32,037 nt of DNA. Origin: Planctomycetota bacterium (GTDB lineage: Bacteria; Planctomycetota; Phycisphaerae; UBA1845). The notes below the pieces were generated by a model. The model was given only the letters and a program-made list of their open reading frames with translations. It did no database searches and was not told where the DNA came from. The stretch spans positions 1 through 32,037 of the forward strand of contig JAKQDH010000050.1 in the NCBI GenBank assembly GCA_029558835.1, given 5' to 3'. Each line of letters opens with the position of its first letter. The stretch's first letter is position 1. Below, piece after piece: positions 29,618 through 32,037 of this stretch. A program made the position numbers and the translations under genes.

Positions 29618-31657
29618 TCAGACAAACACCCTCTGATTGTAGATGATCCACTCCACCAGCAATATGACCAGCAGCACGATCAGCACGTAGGGCCAGGCCG
29701 GCTTACTCACCTGCAGCTCAGACGGCTGGGCGGTGACCTGGGTGCCGCCCAGCACCAGCGTATGGGCAGGGGCGATGTTGCTTTCCACGGGATCGAACAG
29801 GTTGACGGCGAACACGTTGTCGCCCGGCACGCCCGGGTCCGCCTGGTAGACGCCCACGGCGCGGGTGCGGGCGTAGTGCACGGTCTGATAGCCGGCAACG
29901 AGAACGGTGTCGTTCAATCCATCGGGGCGCTGAATGGTGACCGTCGTAACGCGCTCGGGGACGGGCAACGTGATCGGCTCGCCCGGAGCGATGGCGCGCC
30001 GCCCCGCGACCGCCAGGTTCGAGGCGAGGAACTCCAGGGCGTTCTGCATGAAAACGACGAAGTCCACCTGGGTGACCCAGAACGTGTTCATGGTGGGGTT
30101 GCCGGCCTCATCCGTCGCCAGCAGACGAAAGGAGGCGATGAGGTACTGGCTGGCGTCGCGGGTCAGGTAGGCCAGCACGGGAGAGGTCTGCCCCTCGATG
30201 AGCACGACGGCCTCGGGGGGAAGCCGCAGTTCCAGCCATTCGTAGATCGAGATGGCCTCGACGCCCACGTGGCGCAGGACGGGGTGGGTGTCGTCCCAGT
30301 TGAAGAGGACCTCATCGTCGATCCGGCGACCGGTGGCCAGGCCTTCCAGCTTGGGGACCGCGCCCCAGAAGAGGTAATTGCCCTGCGGGAGGCGCGCGGT
30401 CGAGTGCCCGTCGAGGATGACAACGTCGTAGGCACTGCGCAGCCCGTCGGTGAGGGACGCTCGCGGAGCGGCCTCATACTGCGCCGGCGTGAGGGTGTCG
30501 AAGGTGATAGGCAGCACTTCCAATGCCTTGGTCAGAAAGAGGTTGCCGTCCGTCACCAGCAAGACCCGCAGGTGACGCGGGGGGGGGACGATCGTCCAGG
30601 CCCGGTCGTCCACCTCCAGGGCGTCGTCGCTCCAGAGCTGCACCTCGACAACGCCGCTGCCCGCGAAGGTGTCCTGCACAGCGAAACCGCGCTGGCTCAT
30701 GCCAGCGGCGGAGGCAACGGACGTGGGAGCGGCATCTCCTGCGGCGGTAGCCTCTTCCGTTGGTGGAGCAGCGTCCAGCTCCACGGGCACGACGGCCCGG
30801 TTCTGCCCGTCGATCCAGACGGAGGCCTCGCAACGCACGGGCTGCGGGCCGAAGTTGCGGATGACGAAGGCCACCTCGAGGGCGTCGGGCTGTTCGTAGT
30901 TGCGGCGGGCCTGCATGCTGACGATGCCGACGTTGTCGGCACGCTCGGCCACGTTGGTGAGGACCATGCGGGCGGCGTCGAACTTCTCGAGCTTGACGTC
31001 GCGGGCGTCCGTGATGCGGCCGTCGGTGAACATGTAGACGGTGGCGGGGGCGGCCGGCGATTCGGGGGGGATGTCGGAGCCCTCCTGTTCGCCGCCGATG
31101 ATGATGTTCTGCGTGTACGCCTCGGCGAGGCTGAGGGCCTCGCCCAGCGTGGAGGTGCTCTGGGTCGGTTCGATCGAGTCGATCTTGCGCTTCAGGGCGG
31201 CCTTGTCGGTGTCGAAGGAGGACACCACGGTGGCCCGGTCGCAGAACGCGATGACCATCGCGCGGGCGCCGACGGCCATGCCGTCCACGCAGAGCTTCGC
31301 CTGCTCCTGGGCGCGCTCGAGGCGCGTCTTGCCGTCGACCTCGCGGACGCCCATCGAGGCGGACTGGTCCACCAGAATGACCACCGTATCCTCCGCCCGC
31401 TCCACCACTTGCAGCATGGGCTTGCCCAGCGCCAACGCCCCGGCAAGCAGCACCAGCAGTTGCAGCAACAGCAGCAGATTGCGACGCAGACGCTGGAACG
31501 GCGAGTTGACGCGCAGGTCCTCCACTGCGCGGCGCCACAGCAGCGTCGAAGGGACGAGCCGCTCCTGGCGCTTCAGCTTCAGGAAATAAAGGGCCACCAG
31601 CGGCGGAATCGTCAGCCCGGCCGCCAGCGCCAAGCCCTGCCAGGACAAGATCTCCAT
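29618..31657 (-). CDS. BatA/VWA-domain membrane protein
   Basis: The protein has 679 residues. The N-terminus is a BatA-type membrane region with TM1 (about 7-25: LALAAGLTIPPLVALYFLKL), a basic loop and TM2 (about 60-78). A von Willebrand factor A domain follows (about 91-255) with the MIDAS motif D97-x-S99-x-S101 (VDQSASMG), T170 in TSTLGEAL and D212 in FTDGR, so metal-dependent protein binding is likely. Residues 260-640 are mixed and resemble the CARDB/glutamine-amidotransferase-like parts of such proteins, including a VILDGHS segment. A final TM (about 655-672) follows. In other bacteria similar genes accompany MoxR and DUF58; none is visible here, but the neighbour upstream is cut off. 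The start is ATG at 31657 with GGAG upstream. Confidence 0.88.
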   Translation of the reverse strand: MEILSWQGLALAAGLTIPPLVALYFLKLKRQERLVPSTLLWRRAVEDLRVNSPFQRLRRNLLLLLQLLVLLAGALALGKPMLQVVERAEDTVVILVDQSASMGVREVDGKTRLERAQEQAKLCVDGMAVGARAMVIAFCDRATVVSSFDTDKAALKRKIDSIEPTQSTSTLGEALSLAEAYTQNIIIGGEQEGSDIPPESPAAPATVYMFTDGRITDARDVKLEKFDAARMVLTNVAERADNVGIVSMQARRNYEQPDALEVAFVIRNFGPQPVRCEASVWIDGQNRAVVPVELDAAPPTEEATAAGDAAPTSVASAAGMSQRGFAVQDTFAGSGVVEVQLWSDDALEVDDRAWTIVPPPRHLRVLLVTDGNLFLTKALEVLPITFDTLTPAQYEAAPRASLTDGLRSAYDVVILDGHSTARLPQGNYLFWGAVPKLEGLATGRRIDDEVLFNWDDTHPVLRHVGVEAISIYEWLELRLPPEAVVLIEGQTSPVLAYLTRDASQYLIASFRLLATDEAGNPTMNTFWVTQVDFVVFMQNALEFLASNLAVAGRRAIAPGEPITLPVPERVTTVTIQRPDGLNDTVLVAGYQTVHYARTRAVGVYQADPGVPGDNVFAVNLFDPVESNIAPAHTLVLGGTQVTAQPSELQVSKPAWPYVLIVLLVILLVEWIIYNQRVFV

Positions 31658-31819
31658 CGCTCGTCACTCCAACATGCGGGCTCCGCTTCCGCACGACCGC
31701 CGTCAGGGAGGAGCACGCCGCTGCCCCGTCTGCGTGCCCCTGCCTCTCCCTTGAAGGGAGCGGGGTTCCACCGCCGCGTGCCCACCTTGCGGCCCCAGCC
31801 AGCGGGCGGCGTTCATCAG

Positions 31820-31899
31820 TCCCCCAGGTCCACAGGACCTGGGCCACCCGTCCCCCAGGTCCACAGGACCTGGGCCACCCGTCCCCCAGGTCCACAGGA
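31820..31899. repeat. Tandem 31-bp hairpin repeat, about 2.6 units
   Basis: Two exact 31-bp units (31820-31850, 31851-31881) and a partial third contain CCCAGGTCC and GGACCTGGG around ACA, a perfect 9-bp hairpin per complete unit. The array lies just after the stop codon (31918) of the upstream leftward gene and before the VWA gene. The 260-bp spacer holds no gene. Confidence 0.8.
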
Positions 31900-31917
31900 A
31901 GATTTCTCACGAAGCAT

Positions 31918-32037
31918 CTATCCGACCCTCCTCCGGATGTTCCAGCGCGCGTGGTAGATGATCAACTTGGCACCCACCCACCGACGTACGCGCTCCAGCG
32001 TCCGGACCCACGGCGGCAGGGCGGTGAGTCCACCGCC
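31918..32037 (-). CDS. 3' end of an unidentified gene (partial)
   Basis: The minus-strand frame is open from the window edge to a TAG at 31918-31920 and encodes 39 residues: a Gly-rich start, then LPPWVRTLERVRRWVGAKLI and a basic, aromatic C-terminus with HARWNIRRR. The gene begins outside the window. Given its place upstream of a BatA/VWA gene it could be another member of a MoxR-type cluster, but the fragment is too short to say. Confidence 0.5.
   Translation of the reverse strand, partial: GGGLTALPPWVRTLERVRRWVGAKLIIYHARWNIRRRVG

Noticed and set aside
29537..31957. An 806-codon open frame on the plus strand opposite the VWA gene
   Set aside because: It is antisense to a gene with clear BatA/VWA motifs, its product is His/Gly/Arg-rich without a fold, and GC-rich third positions create such long antisense frames.

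Overview
The window is GC-rich bacterial DNA with densely packed genes and unusually repeat-rich spacers. No rRNA or tRNA gene was seen, so lineage is inferred. A Pst transporter with a large insertion in PstA, a BatA-type VWA membrane protein, a PiT/DUF47 pair, a CvpA-fusion protein, many genes of unknown function and families of palindromic spacer repeats together suggest a planctomycete-like bacterium (Planctomycetota or a relative). This is a guess from gene content, not a phylogenetic result.

Region 1 (1-5.2 kb). A block of poorly known membrane proteins lies around a divergent promoter pair at about 2.66-2.78 kb. Two genes point left: a 4-TM protein with a propeller-like domain, and a small anchored protein. 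Two or three point right: a possible small membrane protein, a pseudopilin-like protein with extra TM segments, and a VanZ-like membrane protein. The block is bracketed by two 232-bp structured repeats in direct orientation. Beyond the right repeat is an intact free methionine-(R)-sulfoxide reductase gene. Beyond the left repeat is a decayed copy of that gene's 3' end. This layout resembles an old integrative element or an ectopic duplication.

Region 2 (5.2-7.7 kb). A SAM methyltransferase and a LipM/LplA-family acyltransferase are separated by composite repeats built from 7-bp units followed by ATTCG-rich units.

Region 3 (7.7-18.3 kb). This is a phosphate super-cluster. Leftward run phoB, a DUF47/PhoU-like gene, a PiT phosphate transporter gene and phoR. 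Divergently run pstS-pstC-pstA-pstB-phoU. PhoR and PhoB sense and respond to phosphate limitation, PstSCAB is high-affinity uptake, PiT/DUF47 is low-affinity uptake, and PhoU links transport to signalling. The 739-bp divergent spacer is full of palindromes and holds a weak candidate Pho box.

Region 4 (18.5-28.4 kb). Mostly co-directional genes: a lipoprotein with a Pro-rich tail, a zinc-ribbon protein, a DnaJ/CbpA-type co-chaperone, a two-TM protein, a TPR membrane protein, a pteridine-reductase-type SDR, a membrane-anchored GspE/PilB homologue that has lost its Walker A lysine, and a CvpA-domain protein with a large extracytoplasmic part. The last two are separated by only 15 bp and look like partners.

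Region 5 (28.5 kb-end). Leftward genes: a Gfo/Idh/MocA oxidoreductase, a BatA/VWA membrane protein and the 3' end of one further gene. The most promising leads for undescribed biology are the degenerate GspE plus CvpA pair, the repeat-bracketed membrane-protein block, and the several families of structured spacer repeats.
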